Below, piece by piece: positions 25,303 to 33,682 of a stretch of 64,000 nucleotides of DNA. How positions within the stretch are numbered: the stretch's first letter is position 1; every line of letters begins with the position of its first letter. Origin of the DNA: Leisingera sp. ANG-Vp (GTDB lineage: Bacteria > Pseudomonadota > Alphaproteobacteria > Rhodobacterales > Rhodobacteraceae); the NCBI RefSeq assembly GCF_000813725.1, contig NZ_JWLD01000047.1, forward strand, positions 1-64,000. Direction: 5' to 3'. The translations under genes were made by a program, and so were the position numbers. The notes under the pieces were generated by a model. That model was not told the DNA's origin. It saw only the letters and a list, made by a program, of their open reading frames with translations, and made no database searches.

Positions 25303-26196
25303 ATGGCTCGCGACCCTATCCCGTTCCACCAGATAGCCGCCTTTGAGGCCGCGGCACGGAACCTTGGGTTTTCCCGTGCCGCGCAGGAGTTGAATGTGCA
25401 GCAGCCCGCCGTCAGCCGTCAGGTGGCAGCATTGGAAGAATATCTGGGCGCGGCGCTGTTTCTGCGCACAAAGCCGCGGCTGACGCTGACAGCAGAAGGA
25501 GAAGCCCTGCTGAAAGCCGCAGCCAACGGGTTCGATGCGCTGAGAGCCGGCCTCAGGGAAGTGCGGGCCATGCGGCAAACGCAAGCGCTGGTCGTCAACG
25601 CCGCCATCGGCTTTACCAGCTACTACCTGCTGCCGCGGCTTGGGGAATTTCAAAGCATGCATCCGGATATCAGGGTGCAGGTTGTGACCCGCGATCAGAA
25701 CCCGGATTTCGATCCCGGCCAAAGCGATATCGTGGTGACATTTGGCAGCGACGGTCCGCCCGGCATGACAGCGCGGCGCATTGTCGAGGAAGAGATGCTG
25801 GCAATCTGCGCCCCAGATTACCTAGGCAGCCGGGCACCGCTGGCGCTGGAAGCGCTGGCCCAGGAGAAGCTCCTGCACATGTCCAGCGCAGAGCATGCCG
25901 GCGATTGGAAGCGCTTTTTCCACGACAGCGGGCTGGTGCCGCCGGAGCCGCAGGAGTTCGAGCGGTTCAACAGCTTTATGGTCTATCTGCACGCGATCCA
26001 GAACGGCAATGGCGTCGGGATCGGCTGGCGGCATCTGGTGGAGCGGATGATCGAGGCAGGCTCGCTGGCGCTGGCTTGCAGCCACAGCCACAACTCCGGG
26101 CGCGGCTATTTCTGCTCGGTCACCCCCCGCGCCGAGGGGCGCAGGGAAGCGGAAGAATTCCTCCAGTGGATTTCCGGCGGAGCCGCCGGTCCGTAG
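25303..26196 (+). CDS. LysR family transcriptional regulator (GcvA-like)
   Basis: A 297-residue LysR regulator. The N-terminal winged HTH (about 1-65) contains LGFSRAAQELNVQQPAVSRQVAALEEYLG; the effector-binding domain covers about 90-295. ATG 25303 is preferred over ATG 25297 because AAGGA ends at 25296, too close to the earlier ATG. The domain resembles the GcvA subgroup. It is divergent from the eight-gene operon at 14-25 kb, which is its probable target, through the palindrome at 25272-25288. Confidence 0.9.
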   Translation: MARDPIPFHQIAAFEAAARNLGFSRAAQELNVQQPAVSRQVAALEEYLGAALFLRTKPRLTLTAEGEALLKAAANGFDALRAGLREVRAMRQTQALVVNAAIGFTSYYLLPRLGEFQSMHPDIRVQVVTRDQNPDFDPGQSDIVVTFGSDGPPGMTARRIVEEEMLAICAPDYLGSRAPLALEALAQEKLLHMSSAEHAGDWKRFFHDSGLVPPEPQEFERFNSFMVYLHAIQNGNGVGIGWRHLVERMIEAGSLALACSHSHNSGRGYFCSVTPRAEGRREAEEFLQWISGGAAGP

Positions 26197-26238
26197 GAAA
26201 GCGGGACGGCGGCCCGCCCTCCTGTCTTCCCAGACGGC

Positions 26239-26589
26239 TCAGGCCTTGGCAGCGGTGACGATGAATTCCACCAGCAGGTCCTCGCGGGCCAGCTTCGCTT
26301 CACCGCAGGCACGGGCGGGCGCATGGCCTTCGGGCACCCAGGCGTCCCAGACCGCATTCATCTCGGCAAAATCCTTCATGTCGGCGAGCCAGATCACTGT
26401 CTGCAGGATGCGGGTGTTATCGCTGCCTGCCTCAGACAGCAGCGCGTCGATCTTGTCCAGGCAGTCCTGCGTTTGCTGGGCAACGCTGGCCCCGGCTGTG
26501 CCGACCTGGCCGGCAAGATAGATGGTATCGCCGTGGGTGACGATCTGGCTCATGCGCCGGCCGGTGTGGCTGCGGGTGATTTCGGGCAT
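26239..26589 (-). CDS. RidA family protein (YjgF/YER057c/UK114)
   Basis: A 116-residue Rid-family protein. The core reads THGDTIYLAGQVGT (about 17-30), with a GxxxxQ-type central segment and a C-terminal CGEAKLAREDLLVEF. RidA hydrolyses reactive 2-aminoacrylate or imines released by PLP enzymes. The conserved arginine of the enamine-hydrolysing RidA branch appears instead in an ARACGEA context, so this may be one of the Rid2-7 branches. ATG 26589 is used. It is convergent with the LysR gene. Imines from the amine-oxidising enzymes of the surrounding operons are plausible targets. Confidence 0.82.
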   Translation of the reverse strand: MPEITRSHTGRRMSQIVTHGDTIYLAGQVGTAGASVAQQTQDCLDKIDALLSEAGSDNTRILQTVIWLADMKDFAEMNAVWDAWVPEGHAPARACGEAKLAREDLLVEFIVTAAKA

Positions 26590-26652
26590 TGGTTCCTCGC
26601 CTTTGTGAAATGACAATAAGCACCGCGCCGCAAAACCGGGCGCGTCAGAAGA

Positions 26653-27003
26653 TCAGTTTGACAGCAGCCAGTCGCCGCCGGAGGGGCAGAACTTGCGCTG
26701 CACCTGTTTGGGATCGGAGCTGTCCTTCAGATACGCCTGATGCTGCAGCAGCAGGCAATCCCCCTCCTTGCCGCCGACGCGCACCACCCCATGGGCACCG
26801 CTGTCCGGGTTGGTCCATTTGGCTTGTTTGCCGGAGCCGCCCTGCGCCTCGGCCAGCAAGCTTTGCTCAGCCTGGCGCATGATGTTGGTGTCCTGCGGCG
26901 TGAGCCCCGACTTTGCCAGAATACGGCTGAGCGGGTTGGCTGCCGCCGGTGAAAGGGCCAGCGCCGACACGGCTGCGGCGGCCAGAATTCCTGAAATTCG
27001 CAT
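26653..27003 (-). CDS. small secreted protein of unknown function
   Basis: A 116-residue protein with a clear Sec signal peptide: MRI, then an alanine-rich hydrophobic run, with probable cleavage after PAAA near residue 22. The mature part has two cysteines, in EGDCLLLQ and RKFCPSGGDWLLS, which could pair in the periplasm. The closing CPSGGDW pattern recalls the small surface-antigen (RT0821/Lpp0805) group, but I do not recognise it firmly. It stands alone between RidA and an RpiR gene. Confidence 0.6.
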   Translation of the reverse strand: MRISGILAAAAVSALALSPAAANPLSRILAKSGLTPQDTNIMRQAEQSLLAEAQGGSGKQAKWTNPDSGAHGVVRVGGKEGDCLLLQHQAYLKDSSDPKQVQRKFCPSGGDWLLSN

Positions 27004-27036
27004 AACAACTACTCCTGCCTGAAAGGTAGAGGCTTG

Positions 27037-27122
27037 GCCGCCCGCCCTGCGGGCGGCTGCTCATCTGCCAGTAAGGCGCAACCGGAAGGCAATGTCCATG
27101 CGGCGGGTCAGGAGAACCCGCC
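27037..27122 (-). terminator. tandem hairpins after the RpiR gene
   Basis: Two perfect stems lie in the 123-bp gap: GCCGCCCGC-CCT-GCGGGCGGC (27037-27057) and GGCGGGT-N7-ACCCGCC (27102-27122). The second begins 5 bp past the RpiR stop. Neither has a strong T-tract, so termination is likely but not certain. Confidence 0.55.
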
Positions 27123-27126
27123 CGTA

Positions 27127-27999
27127 TCAGGAGAACTTGCGGAAAAGGCGGGTCATATCGAACAGCTCGTCCAGGCGGTCGTAGCGGTCCTTGGTCTTGT
27201 CCCAGCTCTCCTCCTGGGTGGCAGCGATCATCGCTTCCAGCAGCATCATCGTCGAGCTGTTTGAATCCCAGGCCGAGGGGATCTCGACCCAGCAGTTGAA
27301 CGTGTGCGCCGACACCGAGGCAATCGGGCTGGCCCATTGGTCGGTGACCAGAACAATCTTCACCCCGCGCTCGGCCGCCAGTTCCGCCAGCCGCTGCAGA
27401 TTGGTTTCATACCGGCGCACGTCGAACATCAAGAGCGTGTCACCCTCAACCATATCCAGCACGTAATGCGGCCAGGTTGCCGAGGATGAGGTCATATGGG
27501 TGACCCGCTGCCGGATCGCCTGGAAATGGGTGAAGGCATAATCCGCCAGCGCCCGGGTGATGCGGCCGCCGACCACATAGAGGCGCCCGTCGGTATTGGC
27601 GAGCTGATGCACCGCGGCATCGAATTGGGCGGAGTCGATGTTGGAAAAGGTTTGCTGCAGGTTGTCGGTGACCGCCTGTGCAAATCTGTTCAGCAAATGG
27701 CCCTCCGGCGCCTCCGAGGCCCAGTTGTCCCGCCGCTTGGTCGGGCCGGAGACCTTGGCCTCAAGCTCCTTGAGCAAGGCCTGATGGAACTGCGGATACC
27801 CTTTGAACCCAAGCTTCTGCACCATCCGCGCCACGGTGGGCGTCGAAACCTCGGCATTTCCAGCCACTATGGTGATCGAAGCCAGGCCTGCCGCAGGGTA
27901 ATTCTCCAAGAGGAGGTTGGCGAACTTGCGCTCCGATTGCGTGAGAGTCGAATAATTCTCGCGGATCAATTCGCGGACAGTGGCTGGCGGCTTGGTCAA
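27127..27999 (-). CDS. MurR/RpiR family transcriptional regulator
   Basis: A 290-residue regulator with an N-terminal HTH_6 domain (about 1-80; ASITIVAGNAEVSTPTVARMVQKLG as recognition region) and a SIS domain (about 125-260). It is only distantly similar to the RpiR protein at 3158-4045. It is divergent from the amidohydrolase-TRAP-synthetase operon, and the intergenic region holds three inverted repeats and an overlapping promoter (28056-28131). Repression relieved by an operon catabolite is the simplest model. Confidence 0.9.
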   Translation of the reverse strand: MTKPPATVRELIRENYSTLTQSERKFANLLLENYPAAGLASITIVAGNAEVSTPTVARMVQKLGFKGYPQFHQALLKELEAKVSGPTKRRDNWASEAPEGHLLNRFAQAVTDNLQQTFSNIDSAQFDAAVHQLANTDGRLYVVGGRITRALADYAFTHFQAIRQRVTHMTSSSATWPHYVLDMVEGDTLLMFDVRRYETNLQRLAELAAERGVKIVLVTDQWASPIASVSAHTFNCWVEIPSAWDSNSSTMMLLEAMIAATQEESWDKTKDRYDRLDELFDMTRLFRKFS

Positions 28000-28055
28000 C
28001 GGGGCATCCCTGCAGTGAACAAATACAGTCTTACGCGGCCCGGAGGTGAAAAGAA

Positions 28056-28068
28056 AGTTTCAGAAACT
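28056..28068. promoter_or_regulatory. inverted repeat AGTTTC-A-GAAACT
   Basis: A perfect 6-bp palindrome around one base, 57 bp from the RpiR start and beside the larger repeat at 28085-28118. GAAAC/GTTTC half sites are common in operators of MurR/RpiR proteins, so this may be an autoregulatory site. Confidence 0.4.
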
Positions 28069-28084
28069 CCTGTTCCAAACCGGA

Positions 28085-28118
28085 CATGAAAAGATATTGA
28101 CACAAATATCTCTTCATG
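28085..28118. promoter_or_regulatory. 14-bp inverted repeat, candidate RpiR operator
   Basis: The arms CATGAAAAGATATT (28085-28098) and AATATCTCTTCATG (28105-28118) match at 13 of 14 positions with a 6-bp centre. The repeat contains the -35 element of the rightward promoter and ends just before the -10, so binding would block transcription of the TRAP operon. Confidence 0.6.
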
Positions 28119-28125
28119 GAAAGAT
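28097..28125 (+). promoter_or_regulatory. sigma-70-type promoter of the TRAP operon
   Basis: TTGACA (28097-28102), a 17-bp spacer and AAAGAT (28120-28125). The -35 is perfect and the -10 is four of six. A further GGAAA-N4-TTTCC repeat (28118-28131) covers the -10. The start codon at 28152 follows 26 bp downstream. Confidence 0.6.
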
Positions 28126-28151
28126 TTTTCCAAATTGCAGGGAGGCGCAAT

Positions 28152-28937
28152 ATGCAAGGGAGCGATTCTCACGCTCGGGAAGACGCAGTGGAGGTGGTGA
28201 ACCGTGACGGCGCCGGCTCTGTGCTTCTGCTGTGCGAACATGCTTCCAGCCATATCCCGGACCGCTACAACGGGCTGGGCCTCCGCGCTGAAGACCGTTT
28301 AAGCCACGCCGCCTGGGACCCGGGCGCGCTGTCTGTTTCGCTGCATCTTTCCAAAGCTCTGGACGCACCCTTGGTAGCAAGCCGGGTTTCGCGGCTGGTT
28401 TATGACTGCAACCGCCCGCCCGAGGCAGCAAGCGCCATGCCTGACCGGTCTGAACTGATTTCGGTGCCCGGAAACATCGGCCTGGACGCAGCTGCGCGGC
28501 AGGAACGGGTGGACACTGTCTATTCTCCATTCTGCAAGGCCGTGTCGGAGATCGTCGAAGCCCGCAAACTGGCCGGACTGCAGACTGTTCTGGTCACCAT
28601 GCACAGCTTCACACCGGTCTATTTCGGCAAGGAGCGGGAGGTGGAGATCGGCATTCTGCATGACGACGACACTTGCCTGGCCGACGCGATGCTGGCTGTG
28701 GCAGACGCCCTGCCCCACCGCCGGGTCGAGCGTAACGAGCCTTACGGGCCGGCCGACGGGGTGACCCATTCGCTGAAGATCCACGGGCTGGCCCATGGGC
28801 TGGCCAATGTAATGATCGAAATCCGCAATGACCTGGTGGGGACACCGGAAGAAGAAGAGGCCATGGCAGAAGAAATGCTGACATTGCTGCGCCCGGCCCT
28901 GGTCGCGCTGGCGGCAGAAGGAGGGCAGGATGCCTAG
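28152..28937 (+). CDS. N-formylglutamate amidohydrolase (FGase/HutG-like) family protein
   Basis: A 261-residue soluble hydrolase of the FGase family. The N-terminal LLLCEHASSHIP (about 23-34), SHAAWDPGA (about 50-58) and VTMHSFTP (about 150-157) carry the conserved Glu/His metal-site residues. HutG hydrolyses N-formylglutamate, but there are no hut genes here. ATG 28152 follows GGGAGG by 6 bp and is preferred to the earlier in-frame ATG at 28116. It is first in an operon with a TRAP transporter and a gamma-glutamyl-ligase-like protein, so it may hydrolyse an N-acyl- or gamma-glutamyl-type amide instead. It overlaps dctQ by 8 bp. Confidence 0.82.
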   Translation: MQGSDSHAREDAVEVVNRDGAGSVLLLCEHASSHIPDRYNGLGLRAEDRLSHAAWDPGALSVSLHLSKALDAPLVASRVSRLVYDCNRPPEAASAMPDRSELISVPGNIGLDAAARQERVDTVYSPFCKAVSEIVEARKLAGLQTVLVTMHSFTPVYFGKEREVEIGILHDDDTCLADAMLAVADALPHRRVERNEPYGPADGVTHSLKIHGLAHGLANVMIEIRNDLVGTPEEEEAMAEEMLTLLRPALVALAAEGGQDA

Positions 28938-29526
28938 GGTCATCAGGGCTTATGTGCGCAGCATCGACGCGATGAACCGCTTCATCGGCCGCTTTGCCAT
29001 GTATCTGATCTTTGCGCTGATCGGGGTTCTGCTGTGGTCCTCGGTCTCCAAGACTTTCTTCAACCCTTCGCTTTGGACACTGGAGACCGCACAGTTCGTG
29101 ATGGTGGCCTATTACGTGCTGGGCGGCCCCTATTCGATCCAGATGGGATCGAATGTGCGGATGGACCTGTTCTACGGCGCCTGGTCGACCAAGACCAAAG
29201 CCTTGGTCGATGCTTTCACCGTGCTGTTCCTGATCACTTACCTTGTGATCCTGATGTACGGCGCGCTCAGCTCCACCGCTTATAGCCTGGGCTACTTCGG
29301 TCTGGAGCCGGTGCAGTTCTTCTGGGACCTGCTGAAAACCCTGCTGAGCGAAGGCCCGGCAGCGGCGGGGGAGAAACTCGGCTATCTGGAGCGCAGCTCC
29401 ACAGCCTGGCGCCCCTTCCTGTGGCCCGTCAAAACCATCCTCTGCTTCGGCGTCTTCCTGATGCTGCTGCAATGCCTTGCCGAATTGTTCCGGGATATCG
29501 GACGCCTGCGCGGAGTTGAAATCTGA
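28930..29526 (+). CDS. dctQ: TRAP transporter small permease (DctQ)
   Basis: A 198-residue inner-membrane protein with four predicted transmembrane segments (about 20-40, 52-72, 92-115 and 155-175). It is the small membrane subunit of a tripartite ATP-independent periplasmic transporter. It overlaps the amidohydrolase gene by 8 bp and the large permease by 1 bp. A polar loop of about 35 residues between segments 3 and 4 makes it slightly longer than many DctQ proteins. Confidence 0.88.
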   Translation: MPRVIRAYVRSIDAMNRFIGRFAMYLIFALIGVLLWSSVSKTFFNPSLWTLETAQFVMVAYYVLGGPYSIQMGSNVRMDLFYGAWSTKTKALVDAFTVLFLITYLVILMYGALSSTAYSLGYFGLEPVQFFWDLLKTLLSEGPAAAGEKLGYLERSSTAWRPFLWPVKTILCFGVFLMLLQCLAELFRDIGRLRGVEI

Positions 29527-31028
29527 TGTCCTACGAATGGATCGCCATTGTGATGTTTGCCGGCATGATGCTCATGCTGATGACCGGCCAGCGGGTGTTC
29601 GGCGCCATCGGCTTTGTCGGTGCGGTCGCAGGCATGCTGCTGTGGGGCACCGGCGGGGTTGAGATCCCCTTCTCTGCCGCCATGAAGCTGATGAAGTGGT
29701 ATCCGCTGCTGACGCTGCCGATGTTCATTTTCATGGGCTATGTGCTGTCGGAGTCGAAGATTGCCGACGACCTGTACCGGATGTTCCACGTCTGGATGGG
29801 GCCGGTGAAGGGCGGGCTTGCCATCGGCACCATCGGCCTGATGGTTCTGATTTCGGCCATGAATGGTCTGTCGGTTGCCGGCATGGCCATCGGTGCCACC
29901 ATCGCGCTGCCGGAATTGCTGCGCCGCGGCTATGACAAAATCCTGGTGACCGGCACCATTCAGGCCGGCTCCTCGCTGGGCATCCTGGTGCCGCCTTCGG
30001 TGGTGCTGGTGCTCTATGCAATGATCGCCCGCCAGCCGGTTGGGCAGCTGTGGCTCGCCGGCGTGGTGCCGGGGCTGCTGATGGCCACCATGTTCATCAT
30101 CTATATCTACCTGCGTGCCCGCATGCAGCCGCATCTCGGCCCGGCGATGGAGCCGGAGGACCTGGCTGAATACGAGCGCGTCACCGACCATCCGCTGCGG
30201 CTGAACTACATCGTGCTGGGCGCGCTGGTGCTGGTGCCGCTCTTGATCCTGACCGGCGCCCTGGAGACCAAGCCCGCGCTTGGCCTGGCCCTGGCCGCCG
30301 GTGCGCTGTCCTTCGCCACCCGCAGTAACCCGATGTTCTACAAAGACATCTTTATGAAGGAGAAGTTCCGCCTGCTGTTCTCCGGCGTGCTGCCGCTGGC
30401 AATCTTTGCTGCGATGATGGTGCCCTTTGTGAACGGCTGGACCTCGCTGGTGGAAAGCTCGGCCATCGGTGCCATGACTGCCTTCATCGCGGCAGTGCTG
30501 AAGGGGCGGATGACCAAGGAAGTGTTCGAGACTTCGGTGCGCTCGACCCTGGGCATCTCCTGCATGTTCATGTGGATCATCCTGGCCGCTCTGGCGTTTG
30601 GCGCCATCTTTGACGGTCTCGGCGCGGTCAAAGCCATTGAGAACCTGTTCACCACCCGCCTGGGCCTCAGCCCTTGGATGATCCTGATCCTGATGCAGCT
30701 GAGCTTCATCGTGATGGGCACCTTCCTGGATGACACCGCGATGCTTGTGATCGTGGCACCGCTCTACGTGCCGCTGGTGGGCGCGCTGGGATTCGACCTG
30801 ATCTGGTACGGGGTCCTCTACACGATCACCACCCAGATCGCCTATATGACGCCGCCCTTCGGCTACAACCTGTTCCTGATGCGGGCGATGGCACCGCCGG
30901 AAATCGGCCTCAAGGACATCTATGTCTCGATCATCCCCTTTGCCCTGGTGATGGTGCTGGCGCTCGCTCTGATCATGATCTTCCCGCAGATCGCCCTGTG
31001 GCTGCCGGAATATGTCTACGGAAAATAA
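29526..31028 (+). CDS. dctM: TRAP transporter large permease (DctM)
   Basis: A 500-residue polytopic membrane protein of the DctM family with about 12 hydrophobic segments. Recognisable stretches are GSSLGILVPPSVVLVLYAM (about 148-166) and the C-terminal MTPPFGYNLFLMR (about 440-452). It is longer than the usual 425-450 residues because of a loop near residues 190-240; this fits the mannitol/chloroaromatic-type subgroup. It forms the sodium-coupled channel with DctQ. Confidence 0.9.
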   Translation: MSYEWIAIVMFAGMMLMLMTGQRVFGAIGFVGAVAGMLLWGTGGVEIPFSAAMKLMKWYPLLTLPMFIFMGYVLSESKIADDLYRMFHVWMGPVKGGLAIGTIGLMVLISAMNGLSVAGMAIGATIALPELLRRGYDKILVTGTIQAGSSLGILVPPSVVLVLYAMIARQPVGQLWLAGVVPGLLMATMFIIYIYLRARMQPHLGPAMEPEDLAEYERVTDHPLRLNYIVLGALVLVPLLILTGALETKPALGLALAAGALSFATRSNPMFYKDIFMKEKFRLLFSGVLPLAIFAAMMVPFVNGWTSLVESSAIGAMTAFIAAVLKGRMTKEVFETSVRSTLGISCMFMWIILAALAFGAIFDGLGAVKAIENLFTTRLGLSPWMILILMQLSFIVMGTFLDDTAMLVIVAPLYVPLVGALGFDLIWYGVLYTITTQIAYMTPPFGYNLFLMRAMAPPEIGLKDIYVSIIPFALVMVLALALIMIFPQIALWLPEYVYGK

Positions 31029-31079
31029 CCAAGGAAGAGTCCTGCCAAGGGGCCGAAAATAGCAACAAGGAGTGAAATT

Positions 31080-32114
31080 ATGACGACAAGACGCAAGTTT
31101 ATTCAGACTGCCGGTGTTGGCGCCATGGCGGCACCGCTGGCCACCCCGGCGCTGGCCCAATCCACCATCAAATGGCGGATGCAGACCTATGCAGGCGCTG
31201 CGCTGGCCGAGCATGTGGTGAAGCCTGCAATCGACATGTTCAACAAGATCGCCGGCGACCGGATGCAGATCGAGCTCTATTATGCCGATCAGCTGGTGCC
31301 CACCGGCGAGCTGTTCCGCGCCATGCAGCGCGGCACCATCGATGCAGTGCAGTCGGATGACGACTCGATGGCCTCGCCCACCGAGGTCACCGTGTTCGGC
31401 GGCTACTTCCCCTTTGCTTCGCGCTACTCGCTGGACGTGCCGGTGCTGTTCAACCAGTACGGCCTGAATGAGATCTGGGACGCGGAATACTCCAAGGTCG
31501 GCGTCAAGCACATCTCGGCCGGCGCCTGGGACCCCTGCCACTTTGCCACCAAAGACCCGATCAACTCGCTGGCGGATCTGAAAGGCAAGCGCGTCTTCAC
31601 CTTCCCGACCGCGGGCCGCTTCCTGGCGCAGTTCGGCGTGGTGCCGGTCACCCTGCCCTGGGAAGACATCGAGGTCGCGGTGCAGACCGGCGAGCTGGAC
31701 GGCATCGCCTGGTCCGGCATCACCGAGGACTACACTGTCGGCTGGGCGGATGTGACCAACTACTTCCTGACCAACAACATCTCCGGCGCCTGGGCGGGGT
31801 CCTTCTTTGCCAACCAAGGCCGCTGGAACGAACTGCCGGAAGACCTGCAGACCCTGTTCCGCGTTTGCTGCGACCAGTCGCATTATTACCGCCAGTGGTG
31901 GTACTGGGGCGGCGAAGCAAGCCTGCGCGTCAACGGCACCAAGATGCAGCTGACTTCTATTCCGGATGCAGAATGGCAGCAGGTTGAAGACGCCGCTGTG
32001 AAATTCTGGGATGAAATTGCAGCCGAGTCCGAAACCAAGGCGAAGGTTGTCGAGATCTTCAAGAAATACAACGCTGACATGCAGAAAGCCGGCCGGCCTT
32101 ACCGCTACGGCTAA
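31080..32114 (+). CDS. dctP: TRAP transporter substrate-binding protein (DctP)
   Basis: A 344-residue periplasmic binding protein. The N-terminus TTRRKFIQT followed by a hydrophobic stretch ending in ALAQ is a twin-arginine signal, with cleavage near residue 28, so it is exported folded. The DctP fold follows, with a carboxylate-clamp arginine expected near GKRVFTFPTAGRF (about 163-175). The pocket sequence is rich in Trp and Tyr (WYWGGEASLR, AWDPCHF), which would suit an amine or hydrophobic carboxylate. The ligand cannot be told from sequence. Three hairpins follow before the synthetase gene. Confidence 0.88.
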   Translation: MTTRRKFIQTAGVGAMAAPLATPALAQSTIKWRMQTYAGAALAEHVVKPAIDMFNKIAGDRMQIELYYADQLVPTGELFRAMQRGTIDAVQSDDDSMASPTEVTVFGGYFPFASRYSLDVPVLFNQYGLNEIWDAEYSKVGVKHISAGAWDPCHFATKDPINSLADLKGKRVFTFPTAGRFLAQFGVVPVTLPWEDIEVAVQTGELDGIAWSGITEDYTVGWADVTNYFLTNNISGAWAGSFFANQGRWNELPEDLQTLFRVCCDQSHYYRQWWYWGGEASLRVNGTKMQLTSIPDAEWQQVEDAAVKFWDEIAAESETKAKVVEIFKKYNADMQKAGRPYRYG

Positions 32115-32136
32115 GGCACCGGTAAAAACGACGGAG

Positions 32137-32206
32137 TTTGGCCCGCCCCGTGGCAGGCCAAATTCCTTACTCAAGGAATTTGCCAAAACTTTTGAGGAAA
32201 AGTTTT
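32137..32206 (+). terminator. three consecutive perfect hairpins in the TRAP operon
   Basis: TTTGGCC/GGCCAAA (32137-32162), AATTCCTT-ACTC-AAGGAATT (32161-32180) and AAAACTTTT-GAGG-AAAAGTTTT (32185-32206) lie back to back between dctP and the synthetase gene. They probably protect or partly terminate the transcript, so that the binding protein is made in excess over downstream enzymes. Confidence 0.55.
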
Positions 32207-32231
32207 GCGCGTAACAGACAAAGGGCCGCTC

Positions 32232-33584
32232 ATGCTCTCCTTCGACACTCTTAAGGACCAGGTTGCCGATGGCACCGTTGATACCGTTCTGGTCTGCCTT
32301 GTGGACATGCAGGGCCGCCTGATGGGCAAGCGTTTCCACGCCAAGCATTTCGTGAATGGCGCCTGGGAGGAAACCCATTGCTGCAACTACCTGCTGGCAA
32401 CGGATCTCGAGATGGCAACACCGGATGGCTACGCCTCCACCAGCTGGGAGCGGGGCTACGGCGACTATGTGATGAAGCCGGACCTCTCCACTCTGCGCCC
32501 TATTCCGTGGCTGGAAGGAACAGTGATGGTCCTGTGCGATGTGCTGGATCACCACACTCATGAAGAGGTCTCGCATTCCCCCCGCGCGATCCTGAAACGG
32601 CAGGTGCAGCGGCTTGAGGCCATGGGCTATGACGCCATGTGCGCCACCGAGCTGGAGTTCTTCCTGTTCGCCAAAAGCTTTGACGAGATCCGCCGCTCGG
32701 GCTTTCGCGACTTGGAGCCGATTTCGGGCTACAACGAGGATTACAGCATCCTGCAAACCACCCGCGAGGAGCATGTGATGCGGCCCATCCGCAACCATCT
32801 GTGGGATGCGGGTCTGCCCATCGAAAACTCCAAGGGCGAGGCAGAGACCGGCCAGGAGGAGCTGAACATCAAATACGCCGCGGCGATGGAGACGGCTGAG
32901 TACCACACCATTGCCAAGCATGCGGTGAAGGAAATTGCCGAGCAGCAAGGCCACGCAGTGACTTTCCTGCCGAAGTGGAGCCACGACAAGGTGGGCTCGT
33001 CGAGCCATGTGCATCAGTCACTGTGGCAGGACGGCAAGCCTGCGTTCTATGACGAAAGCGACGAGCTGGGCATGTCCGCTCTGATGAAAAACTACATGGC
33101 CGGGCTGCTGAAATACGCCCCTGATTACACGGCTTTCATGGCCCCTTATATCAACAGCTACAAACGCTTCATGAAGGGCACCTTTGCCCCCACCCGGATC
33201 ATCTGGTCGGTGGACAACCGCACCGCAGGCTACCGTCTCTGCGGCGATGGCACCAAGGCGATCCGGGTCGAATGCCGCATTCCCGGATCCGACATGAACC
33301 CCTATCTGGCGATGGCAGGCATGCTGGCGGCGGGCATTGCCGGCATTGAGGAAGGGCTGGAACTGCAGGCACCCACAGGAGGTGATGTCTATCAGGGCGA
33401 CACCGGCATGATCCCGGGCACCCTGCGCGATGCGGCGGCTGCACTGAAGGGTTCGGAGATGCTGCGCGCCGCTTTGGGCGATGATGTGGTGGACCACTAC
33501 GTCCGTGCCGCGGAAGTGGAAATCGAGGAATTCGACCGGGTGGTCACCGATTACGAGATCGCGCGCGGCTTTGAGCGCGCGTGA
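32232..33584 (+). CDS. glutamine synthetase family protein (gamma-glutamylamide synthetase-like)
   Basis: A 450-residue GS-fold ligase. Metal and ATP residues are in ATELEFFLF (about 138-146), GQEELNIKY (about 205-213), GSSSHVHQSLW (about 256-266) and NRTAGYRLCGDG plus VECRIPGSDMNP (about 325-350). This subgroup includes PuuA, GlnT and IpuC, which join glutamate to an amine rather than ammonia. The adenylylation loop of GlnA is absent. ATG 32232 is preferred over the ATG at 32205, which lies at the edge of the last hairpin. It sits between a transporter and alcohol/aldehyde dehydrogenases, suggesting activation of an imported amine. Confidence 0.85.
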   Translation: MLSFDTLKDQVADGTVDTVLVCLVDMQGRLMGKRFHAKHFVNGAWEETHCCNYLLATDLEMATPDGYASTSWERGYGDYVMKPDLSTLRPIPWLEGTVMVLCDVLDHHTHEEVSHSPRAILKRQVQRLEAMGYDAMCATELEFFLFAKSFDEIRRSGFRDLEPISGYNEDYSILQTTREEHVMRPIRNHLWDAGLPIENSKGEAETGQEELNIKYAAAMETAEYHTIAKHAVKEIAEQQGHAVTFLPKWSHDKVGSSSHVHQSLWQDGKPAFYDESDELGMSALMKNYMAGLLKYAPDYTAFMAPYINSYKRFMKGTFAPTRIIWSVDNRTAGYRLCGDGTKAIRVECRIPGSDMNPYLAMAGMLAAGIAGIEEGLELQAPTGGDVYQGDTGMIPGTLRDAAAALKGSEMLRAALGDDVVDHYVRAAEVEIEEFDRVVTDYEIARGFERA

Positions 33585-33599
33585 GGCGGAGAGGCCTGG

Positions 33600-33645
33600 A
33601 TTGGGGCTCTGCCCCAAACCCCGGGGTATTTCGGCCAGAAAGAAG
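33600..33645 (-). repeat. intergenic element family 1, inverted copy
   Basis: TTGGGGC-TCT-GCCCCAA (33601-33617) is followed by CCCCGGGGTATTT and GGCCAGAAAG. This has the same layout as the copy at 61582-61632, reversed relative to 6599-6649. It is located directly after the synthetase stop. Confidence 0.5.
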
Positions 33646-33682
33646 CAGGGGCAGCGGGCCCCGAGGACTGGAGTGAATGGCG

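Noticed and set aside
29382-33014. A 1210-codon open frame on the minus strand opposite the TRAP and synthetase genes
   Set aside because: It is antisense to four well-supported genes with conserved motifs; its product is rich in His, Arg, Gly and Asp with no recognisable domain. Long antisense frames are usual in high-GC DNA.
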